This document shows positions 1 to 12,435 of a DNA stretch of 64,000 nucleotides, piece by piece; the first letter of the stretch is position 1, and every line of letters begins with the position of its first letter. The stretch covers positions 24,113,501-24,177,500 of the forward strand of contig JAYKKI010000005.1 of the NCBI GenBank assembly GCA_039881145.1. The letters run 5' to 3'. The translations under genes were made by a program, and so were the position numbers. Below the pieces are notes generated by a model, which saw nothing but the letters and a program-made list of their open reading frames with translations, did no database searches and was not told the DNA's origin. Source of the DNA: Druceiella hillmani (lineage: Eukaryota > Arthropoda > Insecta > Lepidoptera > Hepialidae).

Positions 1-114
<114 letters not shown>

Positions 115-2243
115 ATTTTATGTATTTATATTAAGAACTGCAGCATATTAAGACACTCTTCTGCACCCTAGTGGGGAAAATGTTAAAAATCTGAAATTAT
201 ATAATACAGCAAAAGTTTTTCCGTCCAAAAAGCGAGCTGGTCTGTGAATATTGTACATATTATTAAATGTGAGACTTTTAATTTTGTTGTATAATATTAG
301 CATTAAAGTCACGTGCATAAAAAATAGTGTACTTAATTCCAGAAACTTTAAGCCGTCTCGTCTGTCAGATGCCATTTTGTGATATATAAGACTCGAAAGC
401 ATTGTTTGACAGGGTTTTAAAGCTCACGATGGCCGTCTACAAGGTTCATTGTGGAAAGCTACTTCGCCAGCGTCAAGAGGGGAACGTGTCTTATCCGATG
501 TCGACTCATTAATCCATTGTTAGCAAACTGAGGGCAATTAGCACGTCCCAACGCTACCTTCAAATTTGTATCGGCTTATTTGTTTTTATTAAGGTAATTA
601 ATATGCTAATATTTAATAGCTCTTCAGGGGATACTTTCGTGTTACGTACGCTAGCGAGATTTACTTAAGCATACTTTGTGACAAAGCCCGCACCGTATCG
701 CACTTTAGTTCCACAGGAATTATTTTTTCTCGACGACTATTAAGTTTTCTTGAATACTCAACGTTTAGAAATCATAACACAATCTAGTAAAGCAACTTGC
801 CTTAAGTAGAAAATAAACCTGTGATAATATGAAACTTCGTGGTATCCGAACTTTTCAGTTAGCTGATAGCTTTTTCTACGTATATTCGTAACGCTGCAAT
901 TTTTCTTTCAAGGATTTCTTTTTTGATCAGTTTCCCTTAAGCATTCACGCTACGAGGTGCGGTCACAGTGTATCGGTGTTGATTCAGTAAATGTGCGATA
1001 TTGTTTTAGCTTCTGGCGGTCAAAACATCTTCTCCTTGGGTAACGCTTGCAAACTGCAAATTGAAAATCCCACAATATTGTGAACGAGAATTGACGAAAA
1101 GTTAATCATTCTAGTTTCGGATTCCAAAGATTCAAATGGTTATGCGTTGAGTAATATAGGTTTAGCTAAAATTAACCGGAATTGTTGTCTATAGTAAAAA
1201 AAATTAAATAATTGGCTTATTTTACATTTTCTTACATCATCCCTTGAGTTAGTTTAAACGAATTTAATAATAAAGTGTTTGTAATTTTTAGCTTTCCATT
1301 TTTGAACGGTCTGGACTGAATCATCCCAATTATTATCGTGGCAATGTCATATGTGCTTCGTTTGTTTACCTGCTTCCAAATTCGAAATAACAGAAACTCG
1401 AAAATCTACACATTATATAGTTCCACAACTCTAAACTAGGAATTATATTTAAAATCTCTTAAAATTATGGCAAAGAAATTTTTTTCCGCAAATGCATGTA
1501 GAATGTCATCAAAAAGCTATGAATTAGAGCACAACTCTATTTTCGAATATGTTTTTTTGTTGACAAATAACATTTTAGATAACAACGAAATTGCTGTTTT
1601 TAAGCCTATTTTGTTTCTAGGTGTATCTAAAAAATACCGTTACGTAATAAACTGTAATTTAATTCTAATATTTTTCTTATTCTGTATTTAAATAATATAT
1701 AACAAACAAAGATACTACGTGCGGTTAAATATTGAAATTGTTATATGTACGTAGTAACAGTTACAATTCCACTCGTACTTAACATGTCTAATATTTTCAA
1801 ATGTTATAATGTTATCTTGTCAAATGTTATGTGTTTATATATAATATTAAAATTATAGGATTATTTAATATAACTGCAACAGTATTTGAGATGTTTAATG
1901 TTCCACAAAAGCAATGAGGTTAGAGGATACCCGAAGGTAAGTTGAGTACTGAATCATCCTTTGTTGTTATTGAAAACGATTTGGAATTTTTCTCCTTTAT
2001 CAATAAAGAAATATATTAAAACTTATCAATCTAAAAACTAAATTAAAAATACAGATGGTTAGCAAAAATAATTTTAAGATAGAAAAAAAAAATTGAAACT
2101 ACTTCGCAAAATATTTAAATTAATAGCATGTCAATGATGGAGCAATGACGAATCATGTGTTTTGTTTACATGCTCCTATCGTATTAACGCATAATATATT
2201 AACATAACAGCGTAGTATGACCGTCGCACGTAAACAATTTATA
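115..2243. other. AT-rich stretch without recognisable gene
   Basis: I see no domain, RNA gene or repeat copy here. Reading frames are short and interrupted. The block at 420-700 is slightly less AT-rich than its surroundings but gives no coding signal. Confidence 0.6.
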
Positions 2244-2500
2244 CGCGGTTACCGCATTTCCGCATTCGGTGGCGGCGCGCCGGTTGCGTGCGTTTCGCGC
2301 CGTTAGCGCAGGAAGATGTTCGACTGCATGCCAAAGTACTGTAACGGAAGTGGGCCGTTTCCCGATTAGACATCGCTTATCCAGAGGCCGATTTGGAAAA
2401 CTCAGGCCAGGAGGCCAAGGTGCGACTTCCGGAAAACGCTTCTATCGGACAGCGGAACACTATTTGCGCAAGTGTGGAAATTTGCTTGGGGAATTGAGGT
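2244..2500. other. CpG- and GC-rich island with open + frame
   Basis: This patch is far richer in G, C and CpG than its neighbours; 2265-2315 includes a GGCGCGCC octamer. A + strand frame stays open from 2269 to 2523 (84 codons, rich in Arg, Gly and Leu). It has no domain I recognise, and an open frame is expected in GC-rich DNA. It could be a 5' exon or promoter of a gene outside the window, a captured coding fragment, or a decayed repeat. I cannot choose between them. Confidence 0.3.
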
Positions 2501-2946
2501 TATTGAAATCAGATTTTGTTTAACGTTAACGATTTTTAGGAAAATATAGGCCTTTTTATTGTTTTATCTCAGTTTAGCATCCTTTTTTATTTTGCTTTGC
2601 ATATCATTCAAATATCTTGTAACCTGTCTAGGTAAATAACGCTAATACAAGCAAAAAATATCTGAGAAAAAAACACATGCTTTTCTCTTATATATATTTT
2701 TGTACATTTTCATATATGTATTTCTAAAAGTTGCCTAGTTACTAAGCCAAAACGTAGTTTTAATCTAAATAGACGCGACTACTTCATTTTTATAGCGAAT
2801 AGAATCTAAAAGTTATGCTGAATTCTAATATTAATATTTAGTCACATACTAATGTCATAATAAGGGTTGATGGTTTAGTTGTATGCAAATGATGTTTGTT
2901 CGAATATTAAATATATAGCTTATAGAAGACTTTAGTAATTTGTATA

Positions 2947-3242
2947 CTTTAAGATCTAAAACAATGCGTATTCCGCCACAAGATTATTTAACTTGTTCAA
3001 AGACCGTGTCAAATCGGGTTGTACTCAGTAGTTTGATATCATTATCTTAGCAGTAATAAGATTTGGCAAGTATAAATGTATAGGGAAATAGGGTAGACAT
3101 GGACGGGGAAATTATATCTTACGTATACCAGTGCATTGATGTTCATTTATAACTTACTTTAACATCTAAAACAAAGCGTATCCTGCCGCAAGTTTATTTA
3201 ACTTGCTCAAAGACCGTGTCAAAGTCGGTTGTACTAAGTAGT
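2947..3242 (+). repeat. Two diverged direct copies, about 88 bp
   Basis: The block at 2947-3032 recurs at 3157-3242 in the same orientation, 210 bp later. Shared landmarks are ATCTAAAACAA, TTATTTAACTTG and CAAAGACCGTGTCAAA. About one base in seven differs, and the sequence between the copies is unrelated. This is either a small local duplication or two insertions of one repeat. Confidence 0.8.
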
Positions 3243-3249
3243 CTGGCCG

Positions 3250-4280
3250 GAACTTCGTGACTCGAGCGGTGACATTGAGCCTGAATTTCCTGTTGATCTG
3301 ATCGGTACGCGCAACTCGTTACTAATAAATATGCTGGTTTATATTTGTATAATTTATATTACTATGCACGCTCACTGTACGAGTATACTATGTCATGAAC
3401 AGAGCGGTTAATGCTAATAGAAATGGAAGTACATGTATAGTAATGAGAGCGTTTTTGGTGGTTTTATTGATTGGATAAAAGATTAGCCAGTGAATTGTGA
3501 ACCATTTGTTATTTTTAATTTGGCTATTGGGAATATGAAACACATTTACATATTTACATGAATCGATTGAATATACCATTGCTCTTACAGCGAAATGGTA
3601 AATTCAAACGATTCAAACGGTTAAACAAGGATTTAAAATTAAAAGTTTGCATCGCTTAACTTCAAAAGAAATGGGCTTTACGTATAAGATAAGGTAGCGG
3701 TGATTATGAAATTCTGAATTTCTGTATTGCTTTATTCATTCTTATGAAGACTTTGTATGTGTTCGTCCATTTCTTCTTCATTGATGTCTTCATATTGATT
3801 TTCTTCAACACCGTGTTCTCAACAAAAATTAGTTTCTTAAAATTGTTCATGGCGACACTTTATTTAAAATCAATTTAAAAGGGGAAATTAATGTCAAATT
3901 ATTTGAAAGGTCAAGGCCACGATAAAAAGTGACCCTAGGTAAAAGAGTCAAGATAGTATTGTTAGGTACAATGACCTGAACTAAGAAAATGACTTAGTGA
4001 CTATTTAAAATAGATAGTTCTTTACGTTATTGATTACTTATCTGATTGTACACGTACTGAACGTAACATTGTGAAATTTGTGTCTTAAAGATTTCATCAT
4101 TCACACTCTACGGTATTGTGATAGATAGACGAATATATAGAAGAGACGAGCCAACTAATAAAGTTTCTTCTCTTAGATAAAAAACTCCTTAAAACAGGAT
4201 ATTCAATATCAGGGTAGATGAAGTAAATTTTCAGCTTCTCACAGAAATATAAGTATCATAGACACGAATTTTTAAAAATG
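3250..4280. other. Unique AT-rich stretch
   Basis: No gene or repeat recognised. A short direct nuclear-receptor-like motif, AGGTCAAGGCCA, lies at 3908-3919 and matches the FTZ-F1/ERR type consensus YCAAGGYCR, but such sites also occur by chance. Confidence 0.5.
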
Positions 4281-4303
4281 TTTATCCCGCGAGGCGGGAT
4301 AAA
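4281..4303. repeat. Perfect GC-rich hairpin
   Basis: TTTATCCCGC (4281-4290) and its reverse complement GCGGGATAAA (4294-4303) are separated by GAG. It stands out by base composition. It adjoins the less AT-rich segment 4320-4520, which has a 65-codon open frame on the minus strand (4322-4519) with no recognisable domain. The two may together be one diverged repeat. Confidence 0.75.
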
Positions 4304-4861
4304 GGAAAAGGCGATAAAATTTTAAAAGCACCAAGGGAGGACACAAATTATGTGTAGAACATAGGCAGTCGAGTCCAGACGGCGTCTCTTCAGCGCCTGT
4401 AGGTAGATACTCCGCAATACGCTTGGGCAGAATAAAACCCGCTGTGAAACGTTAAAACCTACGTGAGTATAGATAGAGCGAGAACTGGTTACTAGGCTAT
4501 TCAAGGTTACGCAACGCAAAGTGACTAATTTTTTTTATATTTTATACGTTATACACCTTGGCTCTTGTCAAACGTTGTTTAGATTAAGTACATATTTTGT
4601 AAATATTTTATATCAAGAACCATATAAGTTTACAATAATAAATATTAGTAAATAAAATTTGAAGACATGTAGTTAAAACAATATTATTTGGATACGTTTA
4701 ATTAATGAAAAATTAATTAACGTAAAGTTAACATCATAAGTTAAGGTTTTATTTTATAAAAAGTAAATATTTTTGTTTATTTATACTATATGTCAAGGGT
4801 TTATATTCCAATATAAATAATGGATTATATACCAATGATTCGTTTTTGAAAATGTTTTATT

Positions 4862-5010
4862 TGTATTTCAAAAATAAACAAATGGAATCCTTATAAGGTC
4901 ATACACTTCTCCGTTCGTCTGTTCGTTTGTCATAGTTTTTATTAGAAACCGTTGGACGTAGAAACTTAAAAAAATTAGTGTAGTGGTTAAGCATATTAAC
5001 CCGCATGTAA
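4862..5010 (+). repeat. Diverged insect-type dispersed repeat
   Basis: GGAATCCTTATAAGG is followed by CGTTCGTCTGTTCGTTTGTC and then a more diverged part. The same GGAATC-TTATA followed by CGTCTGTTTGTTCGTTTGT order occurs at 63529-63620. From memory this resembles a very common moth and butterfly repeat with a run of GTCTGTC-like steps. Boundaries are not resolved. Confidence 0.45.
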
Positions 5011-5710
5011 TTCAAGAGTTAATGTTTAAAAATATTTATTTGGAAATTTTAGAGACGGTGAAATGAAGTACCTAGCGGGAATTTCTTTTTAAATTCATCT
5101 GTATACGACAGGTAAATAAATTTGAAGATATAAGTTTGTTAAAAGCGTGAGTTTTGAGGATTCTACAACTTTTTCTTTAATCATTCAGAATTTCATGTTA
5201 GATAGTTCCAGAGACATTGCTGAAAATACCACAAAAGCATATTTCCCCATATCCGAAAATGCTAAAATCAAAATAATGAGTAAGATTAAACTAGGCAATG
5301 TGTTTACATGGATAAAGCACCACATCCAACAGATTAGAAATGTTATTATTATAATTATCATAATTACTAAGTTCAATTTAATAATACAATTAGTAATTCC
5401 CCTGAAAGTCTTCACACGTTTGAAATTAGAGTAAACCTGTGTTCTTCAACAGAGACAATATAGAAGATAAGATATAGATACCATTTTCTGATTTCTGGGT
5501 CTATTAATATAGATACTTTTTAAAGTTAGACACTTTAAATTAACTGTCTTGACTTAATTCAAATTTTTTATCCTCTTCTTATTTTGAGTATATTTTGCAC
5601 CATCTTTTTTAAAATAATGTAATTTTAATCCTGATGTTTACCACAAAATTATTTCTATCATTCTACCATTTTTAATTTATATTACCAAATCATATCTATC
5701 ATCTTTTATA

Positions 5711-5985
5711 TTCACAATTAAACGAAACTACGTGATGTAGTATTATTTCTAGAAAGAAAAGTTCTGTTGAGGGTATTAGCAAAGATATCAAAGATTTTTG
5801 CTAATCGGTGGGCTATTAGCAAAGATATAATAGATCTTTGTTAATAACCCACCTGAAGATGTAATACAACGAAACCTAGGTCGTAGTAACGAACTTAAAG
5901 AAAGTAGAAATAATACTACATCACGTAGTTTCATTTAATTGTGAATTCTGAATTTCTACAAAATTAACGCCAAATATATTCAACC
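5711..5985. mobile_element. Fold-back MITE, copy 1
   Basis: The outer 41 bp at 5711-5751 and 5905-5945 are inverted repeats with one mismatch, starting TTCACAATTAAA and containing ACTACGTGATGTAGT. Inside is a second inverted pair around GGTGGGCTATTAGCAAAGAT and ATCTTTGTTAATAACCCACC, so almost the whole element folds on itself. It encodes no protein. A second copy lies at 29731-29990. Both copies share a further ~30 bp (ACAAAATTAACGCCAAATAT) beyond the right inverted repeat but not on the left, so the true element may extend to about 5985. I see no convincing target-site duplication. Confidence 0.85.
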
Positions 5986-6401
5986 TTTTATATTGTTAAC
6001 ATTGAATGTTTGTAACTTTGCGTATAAATTATATTATTTTCATTAAATAAAACGTAAAGCATAGCCTTTTTATTGTAATAACACAAAAACGTGTTAAGAC
6101 GTTCCATTCTATTTTTAAGAAAATACAATTTTTTATGGCGCCATATGAAACCATTTGTCGAAAACTTCATATCAGACTTGAGAATTCAGACTAGAGAAGT
6201 TAGCTACAGATGATGTTTGTTATATACAATGTTTGTCAGCGTATACATTCAGATATTTACCACTAATAAACGTTTAGTATGAGTGGCGTAAGTTGTATGG
6301 CTTTAGGACTGGTAGTATAATTTCAAATATGTAAAACGTATTTATTATTTTTGGTTTGAATAATATCACGCCGAATGAAATTAATTCTCTAATGTAATAT
6401 T

Positions 6402-6672
6402 GTTAATAAAGTTTAATAAAATGTAATGAAGATATCGTATACCTTCTGTTCCTATCGTGTAGTCTAATGAGCACACACTTTTTTATTTATATAATACGAC
6501 ACGTCTTAGGAGCTTATTTTGTAATAAATAAAGTCTTTTAATAAAGTTTAATAAAATTAAATAAAAATGTCGTTTACCTTCTGTTTCTATCGTGTAGTCT
6601 AACGAGCACACACACTTTTTTATTTACGTAATATGACACGTCTTAGAAGCTTATTTCGTAGTATATAAAATC
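6402..6672 (+). repeat. Tandem duplication, two ~135-bp units
   Basis: The unit 6402-6536 is repeated at 6538-6672. Landmarks in both are TTAATAAAGTTTAATAAAAT, TATCGTGTAGTCTAA, GAGCACACAC and ACACGTCTTAG. Copies differ by scattered substitutions and small indels. Confidence 0.9.
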
Positions 6673-6675
6673 ACA

Positions 6676-6742
6676 TTATCTATTATGTCTAATGTGACTT
6701 TATACATTCGTAATATATAAAGTCATGTTAGACATAGATAAA
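6676..6742. repeat. Imperfect inverted repeat
   Basis: TTATCTATTATGTCTAATGT with following GACTTTATA (6677-6705) pairs with TATAAAGTCATGTTAGACAT and following AGATAA (6716-6742), with a small bulge. It directly follows the 135-bp tandem duplication and may be the end of the same repeat. Confidence 0.65.
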
Positions 6743-8248
6743 AAAATCTTAATCGTTCCAACGGGTAGTCCATAGAAGCTACTACTGCAGATGAACGAAT
6801 AAAAACTCGGACAAGAATTAATGATGTTCTTCTAAGAGATACAAAAATATTCGTAGCGTCTCGGGAACAAAAACTTCTGTACTCACGTTCAAAGCACGTG
6901 TTCCTTTCTCATGTATTTTATTGTATTTGACTGGTTGTCGTGTTTTGGATAGATATATCTTATTCTGTTGCAAAACATTTTTGTATGCGTCGGTCGGTTA
7001 CCTTGTTCGCCGCTCCCACCTTCGAGTTGTATCGGCCGTTCACTGCGTCAGATCCTGGTTTACTTTCTTTGTTTCTCGTGAGATAGTATTTTGTTACATT
7101 TATGTTGTTAACTATATTGCATTTCAATCGATTGCGCGCTAAAGAATGTGTTAACAATTAAATCGATTCGATCACTGCGTAAAAATTAATAAAGGTGTTT
7201 GTTATATGGGTGATTTTCAAATAAATGGACAATTTTGGCCGGTGTCCTATGTAGGTATATAGCATTTAAAATTTTAATCACAGAAAATAGTTTTTTTTTG
7301 TAATTTAAGAGTTTTATTTAATAAACCACAAGAATTAAAAAAAAGAATGTCTACAATCTGATTGGACGATTAAAGTTAAATTTAAACTTAGATTTTTAAA
7401 TTACCACAACAGTCCCTCTCTAGACTTCTTGTAAATCAATACAGAAAAATTAATCATCATCAGAGCAATTATTGTTAGTGAATAAAAATAATTGCAGATG
7501 ATATATAAGCGATGAATGTCATAAAATCGATTAAAATTACTTTAAAATGCTATGTGACTACCTAATTAGATCGAGCTATTTTTGTACTCAAGTAGATTAT
7601 TTTACAGGATGTAAAATCAGGAGCTATGAGTACTTAAGTCGTTTTTATTTTGGAACAGGACGTTGTCAAGAGCCATGAAGCTTATTTTGTGCACAAGATC
7701 CTTAAAGTTATGATCTCATTAAGCAATATTTCGAAATATGTACATATGCGTACATAAAGTCAGCTGTAACGTGTTGTCGATTTATAATATTCAAATTGTG
7801 TTTTATATTCATAATAAAACATTGTCATTAATCAATTTAAACGTTTTAATCGAACTGTCGCGTATAAATTATGGTAGAACATTTTGATGATTTTAAGAAA
7901 AAAAAACAGACCAATTATTGATATGATTATAGCTTTTGAGATGCTTCCTTTAAAGGAGGTGTTATGTGGTAGAGAAGCCTTATACGCTCGGTTCGTGGGC
8001 AACCGAATTGCAGTCCAGTGACCACAGATTCACTTATTGACAATAAAGGCCATTTTTCATATTCGTTCAATTACACTCAACTCTGTCCGCATTTGCCGAT
8101 AAGCGCGAAAGGTAATATAATCATTGCGCAAAGGTAAACACTACTTTCTTTTTCGTTTCTCCCTATGATTGAAAAGAAATATAAAGCCTTGTCGGAAATA
8201 ACTGAAAAATACGATGATTGTCGAACGATAAGTTGTAAAATTTATATA
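6743..8248. other. AT-rich stretch without recognisable gene
   Basis: Frames of 65-73 codons occur on both strands near 6921-7157, overlapping each other. Neither shows a domain. Nothing else is recognised up to the family A copy. Confidence 0.5.
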
Positions 8249-8530
8249 TTAATACGTGAAGAGAAAACTTTGTACTCCTTTTTAAGCATATTGCGCGCAC
8301 GGAGGAGTGTGAGATTTGGCATAGTTAAAGTTTATATGGAGAAGAGTGCAGAATACTAAAATTTATATGTAATATGTGTTACGAATACATTAAATTATCC
8401 ATTGTTTTCATTTATACTGTCAATATGAAACAGATAATAGTCTGTAATCGAATAGTCGCATAAAGTAGAGATTGTCGCCAAAGAATTTTAAAATATCAGA
8501 TTGACTAATATTAAATTTTAAATTTCATAG
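8249..8530 (+). repeat. Dispersed repeat family A, copy 1
   Basis: This ~280-bp block matches the reverse complement of 34610-34933 along its length. Shared landmarks in order are TTAATACGTGAAGAGAAAAC, TTTGTAC-CC-TTTTTAAGCAT, GAGTGTGA-ATTTGGC, AATATGTGTTAC, ATAATAGTCTGT and TCAGATTGACT. An open + frame of 64 codons (8165-8359) overlaps its start but shows no known domain. The family is not one I recognise; it could be a SINE, a non-autonomous DNA element or part of a larger transposon. Confidence 0.85.
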
Positions 8531-9148
8531 ATATTGTAGGGAATTAAGTGAAGCAACCCACGCTAATTTTATATTTGTATATGCTCTCAGCTGATATAAT
8601 AGAACAAAATTAAATGATAATAGATACAGATCAGTGACAGAAATAATGATAATAGAAGTATAATCTTTGACAAAAGAACTTCAATAATATTTAAACTTGA
8701 AAATTTAATGAATAACGGTCGAATTTTGACCACTGGGCGACCACTAGTAACTACAATTTCATGTTTTTTGTGGTTGGATGTATATATGAAACTATCACTA
8801 TGTGGGTTCTGTACACCTAAGGTGCATGTAAAATTGCTAGATTGTTTAGTATATATTTCATCAACGTAAGCAAAATTGAACAAACAAATTTAATAAATGA
8901 CATTATCCTGATTTCATTCAGTTTTTGACATATGTAAAATTAGTGGAGGTGGAGGAAATAAAGCATGACACTGGATGCCCATATCTCACTAACGAGACGC
9001 CGTATCGGAAAATGTTACTCACATTTTCCATCTCTTCTTGATTAGGTCTGGGGGAAAAAATGTCATCCCCAAATTTTAATGTATGGGAATATACATAATG
9101 TATGGGAATATAGTAATTGAACTTCGTTTTCTTGTGAAATTTCATCAT

Positions 9149-9175
9149 AATCGGTCTTAAAGTTTAAGACCGATT
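9149..9175. repeat. Short palindrome
   Basis: AATCGGTCTTAAA and TTTAAGACCGATT around a central G form a near-perfect inverted repeat with almost no loop. It lies just upstream of the tandem repeat at 9184. Confidence 0.75.
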
Positions 9176-9183
9176 CAATCATA

Positions 9184-9320
9184 CCGATAAAATCAATTAT
9201 GATAACGCAAATATATGACGATTTGATTTCCCATTTGTGGCATTATGTGGTGGGATTATGATGAAATCAATTATGATACGCAAAAATGTGACGATTTAAT
9301 TTCCTATTTGTGGCAAATTA
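9184..9320 (+). repeat. Two ~75-bp tandem units
   Basis: The block at 9184-9245 recurs at 9259-9320 with AAATCAATTATGATA, TGACGATTT and CATTTGTGGCA or ATTTGTGGCA in common. A shorter duplication of AATGTATGGGAATATA lies just upstream, around 9080-9113. Confidence 0.8.
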
Positions 9321-10383
9321 AACAGTGTTTTTTTTTCTATTTTAAGAACGATCACACTATCAGACCCTTTTAGTTTAAGATAAATTATGATGAAATCTTT
9401 TACAGCTTCTGTATTGTATAGAATTATTGACAATCAGTATTTACGGTTACGTCATGCCTCAGGTATTTGACTTTGATCGATAAAGAGCAAATTTAAATTT
9501 TATTCATATCATAAATTTATATTCTGTTTCAGAATAAATTGAAATCTATTCATCACTAAACCCACGATTTGTCGTGAGTAGATTTACATAAAACTTTTTC
9601 TGTCAAATATATGTTTACATAAAGGCATTAAGAGTTTGCTGCTTCGATCATTGCCACTAACACAAGTTCAGAATAAAAATGCTTCCAGCTTTGTCCCGCT
9701 ACTATTATGAGCTGGTGGTGCTATTGAGTAAATCTGTATCACGACCTCATACATATAAGTCAACAAATATTTCTCCTGAAAATTTATTAAATCTCACGTG
9801 ACACAGGTACATAAAAAAGCGAAGGCTTTTTACAAGATTTCTATTTACAGAAATTGTATAATCTTAACTGACATCTAACACACGATTCATGCAATGAACT
9901 AGAAAACTTTAGGTAAACTCAATTTCGTATCGTTACCTTAAAGACGCGAAGGCAAAGGAAGCAGGCAGCCAGCCAAGTGTTGCCAGACCACAAGAAAGGA
10001 AATTGGCGTATTGCCATAAGTAAATAATAATATGTCGTTAATTAATCGTTCGGTTTGAACGATCGAAAACAATGGCGAAGACAAACGACCGTTCAATGAC
10101 ACTACGCTTTAGGAAATTGATACTTAGACCTTGAAGTGCTGGCACGATACGGTGTTCGAACGATTAACATATAAAAGGTGTGAATTCAAACCACTGTGTT
10201 TGCAAAATAATCTTTAAAAGCTTTCGTAATGATTTAGAGTTTTGTAACAATGCTAAGTGTATATTATTTTAAAAAGGTTTTTAAATAGTATGCTTAAACC
10301 TACAAGGATCTGCTATCTATTGATACGATCTGGAATACTTAGCAATAACTTCTTTTAATTAACTAATCATGCCGAGTCGTCAA
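9321..10383. other. AT-rich, with a less AT-rich patch at 9940-10160
   Basis: No gene recognised. The patch at 9940-10160 is non-repetitive and richer in mixed-composition motifs, including two near-inverse copies of CGTTC and GAACG elements around 10048-10070. It could be cis-regulatory, but there is no direct evidence. Confidence 0.35.
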
Positions 10384-10931
10384 ATTTTATTGTTTTCGCA
10401 GTGAAACATAATCAGATGAAATCATAATGTAATATCATTTTAAAGTATAAAATATTAATAATAAATTTATATAAGTCTTAAAATATACTGAATCTTCAAA
10501 CCTTACAACATACTATGATTTCTTTATATGTATTTACCTTTACAGCATACATATATATAAAGATACAATATGTGATCTATCAAATGATGTTTAAAATAAT
10601 GTGATTGAATGATAGTATAAGAGACGTAAGAATTACCCTCCTGTATTACATATTTCGTGGCAAGTTACGTGTACTTAGATATTTATTTTTAAACGCTAAA
10701 GATACAGCGCTTCAGAAAAAGGAATGCTATGATGTCCGTTTTATTTTTAAGACATGAAACCCTTAATGAGGATAATAATTAGATAAGTTTATATTTTATT
10801 TGCTTATGCAGTGAAACATAATCATATAAAATCTCAATGTAATATTATTTTTAAGTATATAATATTAATAATAAAACCATATAAATGTTAAAATATACTG
10901 AACCTTCAAACCTTACAACATACTATGCTTT

Positions 10932-11030
<99 letters not shown>

Positions 11031-11280
11031 CCTTTGCGACATACACATATATAAAAATACAATATGTGATCTATCAAATAATGTTTAAAATAATGTGATT
11101 GGATGATATTATAAAAGACGTAAGAATTTCCCTCGTGTATTACATATTACGTGGCAAGTTACGTGAATTTTCTAAACATGTTAAAAATACAGCCCTTCGG
11201 AAAAAGGAATGCAATGATGTTCGTTTTATTTTTAAGACTTGAAACCTTTAATGAGGATAATAATTAGATAAGTTTATATT
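10384..11280 (+). repeat. Local duplication, two ~410-bp units
   Basis: Copy 1 (10384-10795) is followed directly by copy 2 (10794-11280). They share long runs such as GCAGTGAAACATAATCA, CTTCAAACCTTACAACATAC, ACAATATGTGATCTATCAAA and GGATAATAATTAGATAAG. Copy 2 is longer almost entirely because a short TTTATATGTATTT segment in copy 1 corresponds to a ~95-bp TA tract in copy 2. Confidence 0.95.
10934..11028. repeat. (TA)n microsatellite inside duplicated unit
   Basis: About 47 TA steps with one G interruption near 10984. The homologous place in copy 1, around 10522-10535, has only TTTATATGTATTT. Confidence 0.97.
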
Positions 11281-12226
11281 AGTTTAATTGGAATATACTT
11301 GAAGACGCCTAATTGGTGCTGGATATTTAATTGAGGCTGCCCACTAGATTTAAATTGATCATAAAACAGTGAAACCTCTGGCTCCACAATCCGATTGGAG
11401 AGGATCGAAAATTGGCATTAATGTATAAAAATGATATACAATAAACTCGAAATCAATTCATTAAATTAGAGATACCAGTTAAAAACTTGCGTCGTTGTTA
11501 GTAAAAAATTAAAGATAGCTGCGATGGTAGGAGACAATAGGTGTAAGATCATTAGGATCAGAGTATATTTTAATCAAAAGTATTTCACTTATAGTCCGAT
11601 TTCTAAGTTAAAGCTTGAATATACCGATGGAATGGCAAATTAAGCAATAGAAAAAGCACTGTCATAAACTTAGTACTTATTACTCTCTAGAAGCAATCGA
11701 AAACCGCACGAGAACTTTATCAAATCCGAAACAGGCCTCCCGTATTCATAGGCGAGTAAATATATTAAACCTGTTTATATTACGCTTATTATATGAAACA
11801 TAAGTAAGTAGTCGGCCAGCAGATGTTTGTAAATACTGGGCTGAACTCCAACTTCGGGTTAGCCAGACTGAATTATAAACAAGAATATTGGGTAAATAAA
11901 CTGTTACTGAATTACGAATGAAGGCGATCGTTCTGGCGCTAACCCTCTAACGCCTGGGCGCTGATGGTGTTTACATTATATTTGTTTAGACGAGAAAGTA
12001 AAATTATAACAACGAATTTATAATATAAATACAAAAATGTTATAAAAGCAAACTGTTGCTCCATTAATTTTTTTTTTGCGCGCAAAGTATGAAAAATATT
12101 TTTTTTTGTTAATGTATACTTATATAAGCGGATAATAATTCGTATGATACACGATTAAACTAACTGCATGACCAGATTTACCCGGACAAAAAAGATCATG
12201 ACTGTGCATTGTTTTATTTGATTTTT
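11281..12226. other. AT-rich stretch without recognisable gene
   Basis: No repeat copy or domain seen. Composition is a little less AT-rich around 11300-11400 and 11800-11970. Confidence 0.5.
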
Positions 12227-12233
12227 TATATTA

Positions 12234-12284
<51 letters not shown>
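12227..12284. repeat. (TA)n microsatellite
   Basis: About 27 TA steps with a TTATATATATTA phase break at the left end. Confidence 0.97.
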
Positions 12285-12286
<2 letters not shown>

Positions 12287-12347
12287 AGGTTAAATGCGAT
12301 GTTTAAAAAAAAACACGAAATAAGTGTTCTTCTTAGTAAGCAAGCAA

Positions 12348-12359
12348 AGGTCAAGGTCA
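12348..12359 (+). promoter_or_regulatory. Candidate nuclear-receptor site (DR0)
   Basis: AGGTCAAGGTCA is two perfect AGGTCA half-sites with no spacer and contains TCAAGGTCA, which fits the FTZ-F1/ERR consensus. A perfect 12-base match is not expected by chance in 64 kb of AT-rich DNA, but function is inferred from sequence alone. Confidence 0.3.
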
Positions 12360-12435
12360 ACGGAGACGTATGCGCCAAATTTCAATACGCTTAGTTCTTG
12401 AAATTTCGTGATGAACGAGTGAGTAGTTTTTGGCT

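Noticed and set aside
3908..3919. FTZ-F1/ERR-type site AGGTCAAGGCCA as a separate finding
   Set aside because: The degenerate 9-mer is expected once or more by chance in 64 kb; only the perfect DR0 at 12348 was kept.
5988..6170. 60-codon minus-strand frame
   Set aside because: AT-rich translation without domain, adjoining the MITE.
7960..8040. tRNA or snRNA gene
   Set aside because: The patch is less AT-rich and has GGTTCGTGGG, but no cloverleaf or snRNA signature can be folded by eye.
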